From contig NZ_JACZCS010000052.1 of NCBI RefSeq assembly GCF_014904745.1, positions 1-64,000 on the forward strand: DNA of 64,000 nt. Direction: 5' to 3'. The translations under genes were made by a program, and so were the position numbers. The notes beneath the pieces were generated by a model. The model was not told the DNA's origin. It ran no database searches and saw nothing but the letters and a program-made list of their open reading frames with translations. Of the stretch, positions 1 through 8,613 are shown piece after piece; position 1 is the stretch's first letter; each line of letters opens with the position of its first letter. Source of the DNA: Oricola nitratireducens. GTDB lineage: Bacteria; Pseudomonadota; Alphaproteobacteria; Rhizobiales; Rhizobiaceae.

Positions 1-935
1 ACGGATCTGTTTTTCCAGAGTGCCGAGGCAGCGCCGGTCAGGCCTGCTATCACCAGGGCGTCACCGTCATGCGACCGGTATTGGACACCGGCAATGGCAA
101 GTGCCTCGGCGTAGACGGTGCCCGGCATGTTCCCCGCCACGAGATCGATCTTCTCCGTCGTGGAAAAACGGGGCAGCGCGCCGGCAATTTCCTGGCCAAT
201 CAGGCAACCGGACAGCGACGCCCGCGCGTCGGCCGGCGAAAGATTGTGCAGGAGCCCGGCCGCACGGATCGAAAACAGGCGCGCGAGAAAGTCGGCCGGA
301 GAATTCAGGCTCGCCTCGACGGCTGTCTTGAATGCGGATGATTTCGGATCGACGGGACCGGCCGACAATGAATGATGCAGTACCGAATGCGCGGCCATCA
401 CCGCATACATGTCGCCGGTGATGAAACTTGCGAAATCGATTACGGACCTGCCTTCCATATGCACCCATTTGGAATGGGTTCCCGGCATGCATACGATGCG
501 TTTCATGTCGTCCGCCACGGGCGAAAGCCGGCTCAGACCGAACAATTGGGTCTCCTCGGAACGCATCACGTCGGGCGCGGCAAGGTCGGTTTTGGAGAGG
601 CCGGGGAGGATGCGAATGTCGCGGGCGACGCCATCGACGGGCGCCGCATTGCCGGGGATGCGGTCGAGCGAGACGGGTACCGGAAGGTAGCCTGCCTCGA
701 CCCAGCCCTGACGCGAGCCCACCATGCCGCACATGATGACCGGGATATCCGCGGAGACCGCCAGCGCGTCGAGATGCGTGTCCAGTATGGACTGGAAATG
801 CTCGCGTGGTGTTGCTGCCATACCCTGATCGGAGCGGCGTTCCGCCAGAACCGAGCCGTCGGCGGTCAGAAGCCACACCCGCAAATGTGACGTGCCCCAA
901 TCCACTGCGACAAACGCCGCCGATCGATGTGCCAT
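1..935 (-). CDS. dgoK: 2-keto-3-deoxygalactonate kinase, copy 1 (C-terminus outside window)
   Basis: Phosphorylates 2-keto-3-deoxy-D-galactonate to the 6-phosphate in the De Ley-Doudoroff galactose pathway (cytoplasm). I translated the minus strand from the ATG at 935. The frame stays open to base 1, giving 311 codons without a stop, close to the full length of the family (about 290-330). Visible motifs are the N-terminal VDWGTS phosphate-binding turn, the CGMVGSRQGW segment, CMPGTHSKW in the middle and FITGD after it. These line up with the second copy at 16376-17356. A GGAGGA ribosome site lies about 7 bases before the start. It follows the alpha-galactosidase by 67 bases, so it is probably the last or next-to-last gene of the alpha-galactoside operon. 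An aldolase (dgoA) could lie just beyond the window; that is inference. Confidence 0.9.
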   Translation of the reverse strand, partial: MAHRSAAFVAVDWGTSHLRVWLLTADGSVLAERRSDQGMAATPREHFQSILDTHLDALAVSADIPVIMCGMVGSRQGWVEAGYLPVPVSLDRIPGNAAPVDGVARDIRILPGLSKTDLAAPDVMRSEETQLFGLSRLSPVADDMKRIVCMPGTHSKWVHMEGRSVIDFASFITGDMYAVMAAHSVLHHSLSAGPVDPKSSAFKTAVEASLNSPADFLARLFSIRAAGLLHNLSPADARASLSGCLIGQEIAGALPRFSTTEKIDLVAGNMPGTVYAEALAIAGVQYRSHDGDALVIAGLTGAASALWKNRS

Positions 936-1002
936 CACCGTGTTCCTCCGCCCGCAATCCGGACGGACGCATCATTCAGGCTTTCCTGGATCTGCCGTCC
1001 GG

Positions 1003-3102
1003 TCATCCCTGCGTCCTGATTCCTTCGACGACGGTCATCGTCGCCGGGAAGGCGTTGGGAAGCGGAAGTCCGGACTGCATCAGCGCGCGGCCGGATAGCG
1101 CGAGAGGTTCGCCGCGCATGAAATCGGTTGCCGTATTTCTGTTCAGTATTTCCGGAGTGTCCTCGTGATTTGCGAGCCTGACCGTGTAACGCGCATCGGG
1201 ATCGAGACCGGCAAGCGCGAAGGGCCGCGCGGCAACAGCGCGCGACGTGCCTGCCTGTCCCTTGAACAGGACAAAACGATCGCGTTTGTCGTCGATGTGA
1301 ATTTCCGCGAAGACTTCCGGATCGTTGCTTTCGAGCAGGTATTGCCGCGCGGAAAAGAGAAATTCGCGGTTGGCTTTCCACCAGGCCGTGGCCCTTTTCA
1401 GAATCGCGGCCTCGTCATCGGTCAGTTCTCGCGGGTCCATTTCGAAGCCCATGTGCCGCTGCGCGGCCACCCAGGCGCGGAACGCCATCGACAGGACGCG
1501 CCCGGACGTGTGGCATCGGCGCGGGCCGACATGGCTGCCGACGAATTCCGGCGGCAGGAAACGCGCGGCCTCGTGCTGCATGTGCAATCGCTCCAGCGCA
1601 TCGTTCGAATCCGAAAGCCATACGCGCGTAGCCCTGGAGAGGATGCCGTAGTCGATACGGCCGCCACCCGACGCGCAGCTTTCGAACTGGACATCGGGAT
1701 GCGCCTCGCGCAACCGGTCGAGCAGGCCATAGAGCGCGCGCGTCTGGCACGCGGTTCCTCCCGTCAGGATGCGGTTGTGATCCCATTTGACGTAGTCGAC
1801 CGGATACTCGGACAGGACCGCGCCGATCCTCTCGTAAAGATAGTCGGCGACGCCGGGATGCGCGAGGTCCAGCACATGCTGGTGACGCCCGGACGGCTGC
1901 CGCTCCGGCCCGAGGATCCAGTCCGGGTGGGCGCGGCACAGATCACTGTCCTTGTTGACCATTTCCGGCTCGAACCAGATGCCGAAACGCATTCCGAGCC
2001 CGGTGACATGGTTGGCGAGCGGATGCAGCCCGTGCGGATACTTGGCCGGATCGACCGTCCAGTCTCCCAGGCTCGTCGTATCGTCGTTGCGGCCCTTGAA
2101 CCAGCCGTCGTCCAGGACGAAGCGCTCCGCTCCCAGATCGGCGGCGATCGACGCGATCTGTTTCAGCTCTTCCAGATCATGCCGGAAATAGACCGCTTCC
2201 CAGCAATTGTAATGCACCGGACGAGGCACCGGCCGGGTGTGCAGGCGGCGGACATGCGCCTGGAAGGCGCGGGCGATTCCGTTCAGCCCATTGTCCGACC
2301 AGGCGACCAGCATTTGCGGTGTGTTTCCATCTCCCGGAAACGCGCCGGCCTGGACCTGACGGCGGCCGTCGGGCAGTTCCTCCGCCAGGACGCGGTGTCC
2401 GCCCGACCAGGCGAAACTGACGGCGAGCGCGGCGCCGGAATTTTCCCCGCAGGTCTCCTCCATGAAGGTCATCGCCGGAAAATGGGCGTGGCCCGTGCGG
2501 CCCTCGCGGCTCTCGCGAACATGGGCCCCGGTGACGAAACGCGTCTCCTGACGCTGGAACTCGCCGCACCAGCGCCCGCCGTGATCCATGATGCGCGGCA
2601 TCGAGCCCGGCACGGGGACAGCGCCCGCCGCCAGCCAGGCGACCGTCAATCCGGGAGCCGTCTCCGCCCGCATGGAGAGAGCGAGCAGACCGGTGACCGG
2701 ATCGACTTTCGCCTCGCCGGCGAGCTTCAGATCCCCGTCGGCGGTGGCGCATTTCCAGCGAAGCTCTCCGCCCGCGGCGGCCAGGTCGGCGGCAAGGCGC
2801 AGATCGGCGACGATGTCCACGCCTGAGGCGTCGGTCGCGGTGAGTCCCGGATGGCCCTGCCAACCGGTCGACGCGAGAGGGCAGAGCGTCAGTGGAACAA
2901 GCGGATCGAGCTGGCCGGCAGAGACACCCGGTATGTTCGCCAGCGCCAGCGTCTGCAGGTCCTCGTCCGGCGGGAGTGCCGGTCCAAACCAGACGAGCGC
3001 CGGCACGCCGCGCGCGAACGCGGCAAAGACGGCGCTCCGCCCGCCGCCATCGAGGCGGCAGCAGTCGACTGGCATGAGCTCGGCACCGGGCTGTCTCATC
3101 AT
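1003..3102 (-). CDS. GH36 alpha-galactosidase
   Basis: Hydrolyses terminal alpha-galactosyl residues of melibiose- or raffinose-type sugars, releasing galactose. It is 699 aa, normal for bacterial GH36, and has no signal peptide, so it acts in the cytoplasm after uptake. Key sites: DDGWFKGR in the barrel, YVKWDHN with the nucleophile Asp at about residue 441, ESCASGGGRID, and WLSDSND with the candidate acid/base Asp at 498 or 501. The chosen ATG at 3102 overlaps the TGA of the upstream permease (TGATG), which indicates translational coupling. The frame is open further upstream, but that would run far into the permease. A second ATG follows directly at 3099. Whether the preferred substrate is melibiose, raffinose or galactomannan fragments cannot be read from the sequence. 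Confidence 0.93.
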   Translation of the reverse strand: MMRQPGAELMPVDCCRLDGGGRSAVFAAFARGVPALVWFGPALPPDEDLQTLALANIPGVSAGQLDPLVPLTLCPLASTGWQGHPGLTATDASGVDIVADLRLAADLAAAGGELRWKCATADGDLKLAGEAKVDPVTGLLALSMRAETAPGLTVAWLAAGAVPVPGSMPRIMDHGGRWCGEFQRQETRFVTGAHVRESREGRTGHAHFPAMTFMEETCGENSGAALAVSFAWSGGHRVLAEELPDGRRQVQAGAFPGDGNTPQMLVAWSDNGLNGIARAFQAHVRRLHTRPVPRPVHYNCWEAVYFRHDLEELKQIASIAADLGAERFVLDDGWFKGRNDDTTSLGDWTVDPAKYPHGLHPLANHVTGLGMRFGIWFEPEMVNKDSDLCRAHPDWILGPERQPSGRHQHVLDLAHPGVADYLYERIGAVLSEYPVDYVKWDHNRILTGGTACQTRALYGLLDRLREAHPDVQFESCASGGGRIDYGILSRATRVWLSDSNDALERLHMQHEAARFLPPEFVGSHVGPRRCHTSGRVLSMAFRAWVAAQRHMGFEMDPRELTDDEAAILKRATAWWKANREFLFSARQYLLESNDPEVFAEIHIDDKRDRFVLFKGQAGTSRAVAARPFALAGLDPDARYTVRLANHEDTPEILNRNTATDFMRGEPLALSGRALMQSGLPLPNAFPATMTVVEGIRTQG

Positions 3103-3950
3103 CAGCCCTTGGTCGCGCCGAGCGTCAGGCCGGCGATGAAATGGCGCTGCATCAGGAAGAACATCAGAACAGGCGGCATCGCCGCGACGATCGAGCCGGC
3201 GGAAACGAGCTGCCATTGCGCGATCCACTGGCCGTTGAGCGAATAAAGACCGGCCGTCACCGGCTGCGTCTCGGCGCTTGTGGTCAGCACCGTCGCCCAG
3301 AAATAGTCGTTCCAGATGAACGTGAAGATGAGCACCGAAAGCGCGGCAAGCGCGGGCCGCATCAGCGGCAGCACGATGTACCAGAAGATCTTGAACTCCG
3401 ACACGCCTTCGACGCGTGCCGACTCGATCAGTTCAAAGGGCAGTCCCCTGATGAAATTGCGCATGAACAGCGTGCAGAAGCCGGACTGGAAGGCGATATG
3501 GAACAGCGCCAGGCCGGTAATCGTGTTGTAGAGGCCCGTCTGCACCGTCAGGTCGCGAACCGGCACCATGAGGATCTGGAACGGCACGAAATTGCCGGCG
3601 ACGAACATGAAGAAGACCAGCAGATTGGACCGGAAGCGGTAGACGGCGAGTGCGAAGCCCGAAAGGCAGGAGAGCGCGACGGCGCCGATCACCGTCGGGA
3701 TCGTCACCTTGAAAGAGTTCAGGATGTAGCTGGCGATCGGCGAATTCCTGAAGACGTCGAGATAGTTCGAGAAAGCGAGATAGCTCGGCGGTCCGAAATA
3801 GTTGCCGGCGGCAAGATCGCTCGACGGCTTTAGCGACGTCATGGCGACGCCGAGCAGTGGCAGCAGCCACAGGACAAGCGCAACGGGCAGGGCGACCTTG
3901 TAAAGGACCTGGATGGGGGGGGCGGTCTTCTCTATCGGTTTTGGAAACAT
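3102..3950 (-). CDS. sugar ABC transporter permease, MalG type
   Basis: Inner-membrane subunit of a CUT1-type carbohydrate importer, 282 aa. It has an N-terminal membrane segment at about residues 20-40, several further hydrophobic segments, and the cytoplasmic EAA-like loop ELIESARVEGVSEF that docks on the ATPase. It begins 3 bases after the MalF-type permease stops and overlaps the alpha-galactosidase start by one base. With the binding protein at 4998-6239 and the alpha-galactosidase beside it, an alpha-galactoside substrate is the best inference. Confidence 0.9.
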   Translation of the reverse strand: MFPKPIEKTAPPIQVLYKVALPVALVLWLLPLLGVAMTSLKPSSDLAAGNYFGPPSYLAFSNYLDVFRNSPIASYILNSFKVTIPTVIGAVALSCLSGFALAVYRFRSNLLVFFMFVAGNFVPFQILMVPVRDLTVQTGLYNTITGLALFHIAFQSGFCTLFMRNFIRGLPFELIESARVEGVSEFKIFWYIVLPLMRPALAALSVLIFTFIWNDYFWATVLTTSAETQPVTAGLYSLNGQWIAQWQLVSAGSIVAAMPPVLMFFLMQRHFIAGLTLGATKG

Positions 3951-3953
3951 TGC

Positions 3954-4886
3954 TCAGCCTCCCTGCTCGTCGCGGACCATCTTCCAGATGAAGCCGGAGA
4001 TGAAGACCATCATGATGGCGAACAGGACGACCGCGATCGCCGCGCCGTAGCCCATGCGGTATCCGTATTCCGAGAGAGCCTGCTCGTACATGTAGAAGGA
4101 CAGGACCCGGCTGGAGCCGTAGGGGCCGCCGTCGGTCATGATCGAGACGAGGTCGAAGGAGCGCAGCGCGCCGATGACCGTGACGACGACGGCGATGAAG
4201 GTCGCCGGGCGCAACTGCGGCACGATGACGAACCAAAGCATGCGCCAGCCCTTGGCGCCATCGAGGCGGGCGGCCTCGATCTGATCGGGCGAAACGTTGT
4301 TTAGGCCGGTCAGATACAGAATCATGCAATAGGCGATCTGCGGCCATAGGCCCGCGGCGATGATGCCGTAGGTGACATAGCGGTCGTCGGCGAGCACGGC
4401 GACGCCGGTGCCGGTCAACCACTCGATCAAATGGTAGAACAGGCCAAAATTCGGTGCGTAGAACCACGAAAAGATCAGGCCAACCACGACCTGGCTAATC
4501 ACGAAGGGAAAGAAAAACAGCGACTTGTAGATGCGGATTCCGCGCACCGTCTGGTTCAGGAACAGGGCGATGAACAGCCCTGCGGGAACCGCCAGCATGT
4601 AGAGAACGAGCCAGAGAATGTTGTTTTTCAGCGATGTGTAGAACGCGTCGTCATCGAACAGTTCCCGGTAGTTTTCCAGCCCGATCCAGGCCTTCGCGCC
4701 GAGTCCGTCCCAGTCGTAGAAGCTCAGCCACATCGATTCGACGATCGGGTAGATCACGTAGAGCAAAAACATCGCGATGCCGGGAGCGAGAAACAGCCAT
4801 GGCGCCAGCTTGCGCTGGTTGCGCCTCCAGTAGCTCCGGTTGACACTGGTCGCCTCGGCACTGGCGGCTATCGCTGAATCGGTCAT
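3954..4886 (-). CDS. sugar ABC transporter permease, MalF type
   Basis: Second inner-membrane subunit of the same importer, 310 aa, with six or so hydrophobic segments and an EAA loop (DQIEAARLDGAKGW). The start at 4886 is preferred over the longer open frame to 4955 because GGGAGGAG lies a few bases upstream. It sits 111 bases after the binding-protein gene, across a GC-rich hairpin, and 3 bases before the next permease. Substrate assignment rests on the neighbouring alpha-galactosidase. Confidence 0.9.
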   Translation of the reverse strand: MTDSAIAASAEATSVNRSYWRRNQRKLAPWLFLAPGIAMFLLYVIYPIVESMWLSFYDWDGLGAKAWIGLENYRELFDDDAFYTSLKNNILWLVLYMLAVPAGLFIALFLNQTVRGIRIYKSLFFFPFVISQVVVGLIFSWFYAPNFGLFYHLIEWLTGTGVAVLADDRYVTYGIIAAGLWPQIAYCMILYLTGLNNVSPDQIEAARLDGAKGWRMLWFVIVPQLRPATFIAVVVTVIGALRSFDLVSIMTDGGPYGSSRVLSFYMYEQALSEYGYRMGYGAAIAVVLFAIMMVFISGFIWKMVRDEQGG

Positions 4887-4965
4887 GGTCTCCTCCCGTT
4901 CGCATGCCGCCCGGCGGACGGATCGAACCCGTTTCCCGCCGAACCCGCCAGGCAATTCCGGTGCA

Positions 4966-4989
4966 GCCGGGCGGTCGGAGCCGCCCGGC
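4966..4989 (-). terminator. intergenic hairpin between binding-protein and permease genes
   Basis: A 9-bp perfect GC stem (4966-4974 with 4981-4989) and a 6-base loop, directly downstream of the binding-protein stop and before the first permease. There is no T-tract. Such structures in ABC operons commonly shield the 3' end of the binding-protein message or attenuate read-through; that role is inferred. Confidence 0.55.
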
Positions 4990-4997
4990 CGCGATGC

Positions 4998-6239
4998 TTA
5001 CTTGTAGATACGCTGGCGCGCCTTTTCGAGCCGGGCGAGGATCGAGTCGACCTTGTCCGGCTTGACCATGAATTCCTGGAAGCCTTCCATGCCGATCTTG
5101 GCCATTTCGGCCGGCGCGTCGCGGTCGAAGAACTGGGCGATGCCGCCCGGCGTCGTCGACAGGAGCTTGAACCCGGCCTGGAGGAACGGATCGTCACCGA
5201 CCGAGGAGCCCGAGTTGATGGGCAATTGCCCCAGCGCCTCGTTCAGCTTGGTCTGCACGTCGGCAGTGGCAAGGTAGGCGAGGAACTTCTTGGCGTCCGC
5301 GACGTTCTTGGCGCCCGCCGGAATATGGACCGTGTCGGTCGGCGCTTCCTCGGCGCGCGGTACATCGGGATTGATCGTCGGGAAGGGCATGAAGCCGAGG
5401 GTGTCATTGGTCATCCCGCCATCCTTGAAGACGGCGACGGCGAAGTTGCCCATGACGTAATTGGCGGCCTTGCCCTGCACCAGAAGCGATGCGGCGTCCT
5501 GCCATTCAAGCGCTGCGTGGTTGGCCGTCACGTAGCCGGGCTCGACGAGCTTGGCCCATTCCGCGAAGGTCGCCTTTACGCGATCGTCGGTCCAGGCGAC
5601 CTTGCCGGCGGTGAGATCCATGTGGAACTCGTAGCCGTTGGTGCGCATGTTGAGGTAGTCGAAGATGCCGGCTCCCGGCCACAGCGCCTTCGTGCCCGTG
5701 GTCACGCAGTCGATACCGGCGGCCTTGAACTTGGCGCAGTTGGATATGAATTCATCCCAGGTAGCAGGCACTTCGACGCCGGCCTTCTTGTAGGCGTCCT
5801 TGTTGTAGTAAATGCCCCACTGATAATAGGTATAGGGGATACCCCACTGCTTGCCGTCGATTGTCATCGAGGCGAGCGCCGAGCCGAGCGACTTGTCGAG
5901 TCCGTTTTCGGCCCAGACATCCGATATGTCCATGAACTGCCCCGAGTTGACGAAGGGCGCCATCCGGTTGCCGGCATACCAGTTCGCAAGGTCCGGCGCG
6001 TCGGCGGTCAGGAAGTTGCGGATCGCCGTCTTGTAGCCCTCGTGGTCGAAATTTTGCAGGACAACATCGATGTCGGGATTGGCTGCCTCGAAATCGGCGA
6101 TGGCGGCCTCGAAGGCAGCCAGCGGCGCGGGATCGAAGTCGGCGTAGTAATTCAGCGTGCGCTGCTGGGCGATGGCGGTCGATGACATCAGAGCCGCCGT
6201 CGCGATGCCCAGCATTGCGGATTTCGAAATTGGTTTCAT
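4998..6239 (-). CDS. sugar ABC transporter substrate-binding protein
   Basis: Periplasmic binding protein of CUT1 type (SBP family 1), 413 aa. It has a clear signal peptide ending about residue 24 (MSSTAIA then QQRTLNYY). The fold-typical segments are present, such as FDPAPLAAFEAA early on and GKQWGIPYTYYQWGIYYNKDAYKKAG split over the middle. The ATG at 6239 was chosen because GGGAGGA lies 9 bases upstream and it starts the signal peptide; the frame is open further upstream to 6353. It is first in the minus-strand operon that continues with two permeases, the alpha-galactosidase and dgoK. It delivers an oligosaccharide, probably an alpha-galactoside, to the permeases. Confidence 0.92.
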   Translation of the reverse strand: MKPISKSAMLGIATAALMSSTAIAQQRTLNYYADFDPAPLAAFEAAIADFEAANPDIDVVLQNFDHEGYKTAIRNFLTADAPDLANWYAGNRMAPFVNSGQFMDISDVWAENGLDKSLGSALASMTIDGKQWGIPYTYYQWGIYYNKDAYKKAGVEVPATWDEFISNCAKFKAAGIDCVTTGTKALWPGAGIFDYLNMRTNGYEFHMDLTAGKVAWTDDRVKATFAEWAKLVEPGYVTANHAALEWQDAASLLVQGKAANYVMGNFAVAVFKDGGMTNDTLGFMPFPTINPDVPRAEEAPTDTVHIPAGAKNVADAKKFLAYLATADVQTKLNEALGQLPINSGSSVGDDPFLQAGFKLLSTTPGGIAQFFDRDAPAEMAKIGMEGFQEFMVKPDKVDSILARLEKARQRIYK

Positions 6240-6328
6240 GGCTTGGTAATCCTCCCGTTGCATGGCGGCCTCCACCGCCGTCGACACATTCCCTGACGCC
6301 CGCTTGCGCGGGCACGGGTCGCAGCCCT

Positions 6329-6358
6329 TGTACAGTCCAGCTGCGAGCGACAAGTCAA
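6329..6358 (-). promoter_or_regulatory. candidate promoter of the alpha-galactoside operon
   Basis: On the minus strand, a TTGACT -35 element (6358-6353) is followed after 18 bases by TGTACA (6334-6329), about 90 bases upstream of the binding-protein start. The -10 match is modest. It starts 2 bases from the palindrome at 6360-6376, so a bound regulator would touch RNA polymerase. Confidence 0.45.
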
Positions 6359-6359
6359 A

Positions 6360-6376
6360 GTTCCATTATATGGAAC
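6360..6376. promoter_or_regulatory. palindromic operator, probably for the adjacent IclR regulator
   Basis: GTTCCAT-TAT-ATGGAAC is a perfect inverted repeat with 7-base arms and a 3-base spacer. It lies exactly between two divergent -35 elements (6358 on minus, 6382 on plus). The TGGAA half-site resembles operators known for IclR-family proteins, and an IclR gene starts 93 bases downstream. Binding by that protein is inferred. Confidence 0.6.
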
Positions 6377-6381
6377 AGCGT

Positions 6382-6410
6382 TTGACTATTCAGAACTATT
6401 TGTCTATAAG
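6382..6410 (+). promoter_or_regulatory. promoter of the IclR-family regulator gene
   Basis: TTGACT (6382-6387), a 17-base spacer and TATAAG (6405-6410): a near-consensus sigma-70 promoter 59 bases upstream of the regulator start and immediately downstream of the palindrome. Confidence 0.65.
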
Positions 6411-6468
6411 ACCCAAAAGTCAAGGGCGTGCGCGTCGCCGGACCGCATGGAGCATCGGCAGGAGGATC

Positions 6469-7254
6469 ATGAGCAAGACGTTAGCCGAAAGCGGAACCGG
6501 AACGCTTGGAAAAGCAATGGATGTCCTGGAGGTCGTGGCGAGTGCCAAAAGCCCGTTGCGGTTCAAGGACTTGTTGGCGACCGTCGACCAGCCGCGCGGG
6601 ACCCTTCACCGCCAGATCACCAACCTGATCGATGAAGGCCTGCTGCAGGTCAACGCTGATCATTCCTATGCCCTTGGCCTTCGGCTTTTAAAATTTGCCT
6701 CAAACGCATGGGCGGGAAACCGCTTCCGCGAGATCGCCGAACCGCATCTGCAGATGCTGCACGAAAAGGTCGGAGAGACGATCCATCTCGGCGTGCTCCA
6801 GGGCGTTGAGGTGATCTATCTCGATAAAGTGGAATCGCGCCAGTCGGTGCGCATGCACAGCCAGATCGGCAACGCGTCGCCCGCCTTCTGCACCGGCGTC
6901 GGAAAGGCAGCGATGTCGCTCTTGTCCGACGAGGAACTCGAGGAGCGAATTGCGCGTGTTCGTTTCCACACCTATACGCCGAACACGCTTCGCGACGCGG
7001 ACGCCTTTCGGCGCGAAATCGCCGACATACGCGAAAAGGGCTACGCGCTGGACCGCGAGGAACACGAAGCCGGGATCCACTGTATCGCCGCGCCGATCGC
7101 CTCGTTGGAGCGCTCATTCTATGCAGGAATTTCGATCACCGCGCCGGTCTACCGGATCTCCATGGACCAGTTGGAGGACTGGGCCGACGACGTGCGCCAC
7201 GCCGCCGCGGCGATCATGGACGACATGAAGGTGAAGCTCGGCCCGCGCGGCTGA
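6469..7254 (+). CDS. IclR-family transcriptional regulator
   Basis: DNA-binding regulator, 261 aa, the usual IclR length. An N-terminal winged helix-turn-helix (about residues 10-70, with [19 protein letters not shown]) precedes an effector-binding IclR domain containing [24 protein letters not shown] and GIHCIAAPI. The ATG at 6469 follows an AGGAGGA site; the open frame extends further upstream but crosses the promoter. It is divergent from the alpha-galactoside operon and is followed 28 bases later by the transporter ATPase. It most likely controls both units through the palindrome at 6360-6376; the effector is unknown. Confidence 0.92.
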   Translation: MSKTLAESGTGTLGKAMDVLEVVASAKSPLRFKDLLATVDQPRGTLHRQITNLIDEGLLQVNADHSYALGLRLLKFASNAWAGNRFREIAEPHLQMLHEKVGETIHLGVLQGVEVIYLDKVESRQSVRMHSQIGNASPAFCTGVGKAAMSLLSDEELEERIARVRFHTYTPNTLRDADAFRREIADIREKGYALDREEHEAGIHCIAAPIASLERSFYAGISITAPVYRISMDQLEDWADDVRHAAAAIMDDMKVKLGPRG

Positions 7255-7282
7255 CGACCGGTTTTTCAAAGGGAGGATGGCA

Positions 7283-8359
7283 ATGGCAAACGTCGAAGTA
7301 AAACAACTCAGGAAGTCCTTTGGCAGCGTCGACGTTATCCATGGCGTCGACCTGTCGATCGACTCTGGAGAATTCGCGGTCTTCGTTGGCCCGTCGGGCT
7401 GCGGCAAGTCCACCCTGCTGCGTCTCATCGCCGGCCTCGAAGATGCGACCTCCGGGACTATCCATATCGGTGACGCCGATGTGACCCGTATCGAGCCGGC
7501 CGACCGTGGGGTCGCCATGGTGTTCCAGTCCTACGCACTCTATCCGCACATGTCGGTCGAGGAGAACATGGGGTTCGGCTTGCGCATGACCGGCACCGAC
7601 CGGGCGGTCATCACGGAACGCGTCAACAAGGCGGCTCAGATCCTGCATCTCGACCAGCTCCTCGAACGCAAGCCGAAGCAATTGTCTGGCGGCCAGCGCC
7701 AGCGCGTTGCCATCGGCCGGGCCATCGTGCGCGAACCAAAAGTGTTTCTCTTCGACGAGCCGCTGTCGAATCTTGATGCCGAACTGCGGGTGCAGATGCG
7801 CCTGGAAATCGCCAAGCTGCACAACGACCTTGGCGCGACGATGATCTATGTCACCCATGACCAGGTCGAAGCGATGACGCTCGCCGACAAGATCGTGGTG
7901 CTCCGTTCGGGGCGGATCGAACAGGTTGGCGCGCCGCTGGAGCTCTACGGTGATCCCGACAACATCTTCGTCGCGGGCTTCATTGGCTCGCCGAAGATGA
8001 ACTTCCTGCCCGCCATTGTTGAAAGCACATCGGGCGATGCGGCAACGGTGCGGCTCAGGGAGCTCGGCAGCGCGCCTTTTTCGGTCCCCGTCCAGGCGCC
8101 GGCGGGAGCGGAGGTGATCGTCGGCATCCGGCCAGAACACTTCGACAGCAACGGTACGGCCCATATCGAGGCCAGGATTGACGTGATCGAACATCTTGGT
8201 GGCGTGTCTTACGGGTATGCCGCCGCGAGCGGCGACGAACCGTTGACGATTGCGCTTGCGGAAAATACGGCAGCGAAAGCAGGCGCGGTGTTTACAGCCC
8301 GCTTTGACCCGGCGCGCGCCTTCCTGTTCGATCCCGAAACGGGGCTGCGAATTCGCTGA
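7283..8359 (+). CDS. sugar ABC transporter ATP-binding protein, MalK/UgpC type
   Basis: Energises carbohydrate import by ATP hydrolysis at the inner membrane, 358 aa. Walker [11 protein letters not shown]-loop [12 protein letters not shown], signature [14 protein letters not shown], Walker [14 protein letters not shown] and switch His in THDQVEA are all intact. A C-terminal regulatory OB-type domain (TOBE, with [10 protein letters not shown]) follows. The start at 7283 is chosen because GGGAGG at 7271-7276 is properly spaced for it; the upstream ATG at 7277 abuts that site. It is the only MalK-type ATPase in the window, so it should serve the divergent minus-strand permeases. Confidence 0.93.
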   Translation: MANVEVKQLRKSFGSVDVIHGVDLSIDSGEFAVFVGPSGCGKSTLLRLIAGLEDATSGTIHIGDADVTRIEPADRGVAMVFQSYALYPHMSVEENMGFGLRMTGTDRAVITERVNKAAQILHLDQLLERKPKQLSGGQRQRVAIGRAIVREPKVFLFDEPLSNLDAELRVQMRLEIAKLHNDLGATMIYVTHDQVEAMTLADKIVVLRSGRIEQVGAPLELYGDPDNIFVAGFIGSPKMNFLPAIVESTSGDAATVRLRELGSAPFSVPVQAPAGAEVIVGIRPEHFDSNGTAHIEARIDVIEHLGGVSYGYAAASGDEPLTIALAENTAAKAGAVFTARFDPARAFLFDPETGLRIR

Positions 8360-8436
8360 CGAACCCGGTTTCCGGCAGATTGATCGATGCGAGGAAATAC
8401 ATCCCTGCATCTCGCGAGAGCGGATAGAGTGATAAT

Positions 8437-8613
8437 ATGCCCAATCTGGCCAACCGCCTGCAACTCAGGGATTTTCGACTGATCCAGGCCATCCGGGAAA
8501 CCGGGCAGCTGGCACTGGCGGCCGAGCGCCTGGCGATGACGCAGCCGGCCGCATCGCGCATGCTCGCCGGTATCGAGCGCATGATCGGAACACCGGTCTT
8601 CATCCGCCATCCC
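8437..8613 (+). repeat. inverted repeat arm A (5' end of the gbpR-like gene)
   Basis: These 177 bases, from the ATG to the codons for RHP, match the reverse complement of 9416-9586 at roughly 92 percent by eye, with one 6-base deletion in the other copy. The match starts at the ATG and I see no clear homology upstream of it. Confidence 0.85.

Noticed and set aside
67-975. A long minus-strand frame with Arg/Gly-rich translation
   Set aside because: It is a shadow of the dgoK gene, whose true frame starts at 935 and has no stop inside the window; the shadow has no family motif.
1165-2826. A 553-codon plus-strand frame opposite the alpha-galactosidase
   Set aside because: High-GC codon bias opens the antisense frame; the minus strand encodes clear GH36 motifs, and the antisense translation has none.
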